Origin: Marinobacter santoriniensis NKSG1 | Lineage (GTDB): Bacteria; Pseudomonadota; Gammaproteobacteria; Pseudomonadales; Oleiphilaceae | Length of the DNA stretch: 64,000 nt | Assembly: GCF_000347775.1 (NCBI RefSeq) | Contig: NZ_APAT01000016.1 | Location: forward strand, 1 to 64,000 | Reading direction: 5' to 3' | In this document: piece by piece, positions 63,982-64,000 of the stretch | Layout of the letters: every line of letters begins with the position of its first letter | Position numbering within the stretch: position 1 is the stretch's first letter | Made by a program: the position numbers and the translations under genes | The notes under the pieces: generated by a model | What the model saw: only the letters and a program-made list of their open reading frames with translations | Database searches by the model: none | Told to the model about the DNA's origin: nothing

Positions 63982-64000
63982 GAGTTACCCTGCAATCAAT

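Noticed and set aside
1..64000. CRISPR array, insertion sequences or rRNA
   Set aside because: No regularly spaced short repeats, transposase frames, terminal inverted repeats or rRNA sequence were noticed on reading both strands.

Overview
The window looks like a chromosomal segment of a moderately GC-rich marine gammaproteobacterium. FabA/FabB unsaturated fatty acid synthesis, a complete SUF iron-sulfur operon, SecB, EnvC, YggX, FlgP/FlgT, a DctPQM TRAP carrier and nitrate/nitric-oxide accessory genes together suggest Marinobacter or a close relative. That placement is inferred from gene content and was not tested by a search. Nearly all the DNA is coding. Several convergent gene pairs end within a few bases of each other or overlap.

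Positions 1-2100 hold wrbA, a hemolysin-III (TrhA/YqfA-type) membrane protein gene behind a FabR-type palindrome, and a Yip1-like membrane protein. Positions 2100-11700 form an accessory denitrification/nitrate cluster: a MarR regulator with NnrS, three different MFS nitrate/nitrite carriers, a universal stress protein, SirB2 and a second NnrS, with FNR/Anr-type and NsrR-like sites. No nitrate, nitrite or NO reductase gene is present. A truncated SGNH hydrolase remnant lies between two terminators. Positions 11700-16600 carry an AHSA1-type protein, fabA-fabB, a bare AraC-type DNA-binding domain, trhP (yegQ) and a secreted protein of unknown function.

Positions 16600-23245 are the SUF operon sufB-C-D-S-A-T-E. 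Its promoter has a near-perfect type 1 IscR site over the -35 element, followed by a structured leader of about 200 nt. Positions 23249-36700 are housekeeping: flgT/flgP, a TraF-family outer-membrane protein, cca, pteridine reductase, thiolase, trmL, secB, a rhodanese-like protein lacking the catalytic cysteine, gpmI, envC, ctpA and yibQ. Positions 36700-43900 hold hisBHAF, an SRPBCC protein, asmA, mutY and yggX, ending at tRNA-Phe.

Immediately after tRNA-Phe (44018-44093) lies a defence-like insertion: hsdR, hsdM, hsdS, a DUF3800 protein and a 175-residue protein that I tentatively assign to the BECR (Barnase-EndoU-ColicinE5-RelE) nuclease fold. The last four genes overlap or abut, and the locus is followed by a gene-free stretch with minus-strand promoter and terminator signals, possibly a small RNA. 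This is the best candidate in the window for a little-described system. The remainder holds an SDR oxidoreductase, a NYN-LOTUS RNA-processing protein, a TRAP transporter (dctP, dctQ, dctM) with a Cache-domain chemoreceptor directly behind it, a large GGDEF-EAL protein, a possible small membrane protein, and a DedA-PAP2-LssY fusion reaching the right edge.
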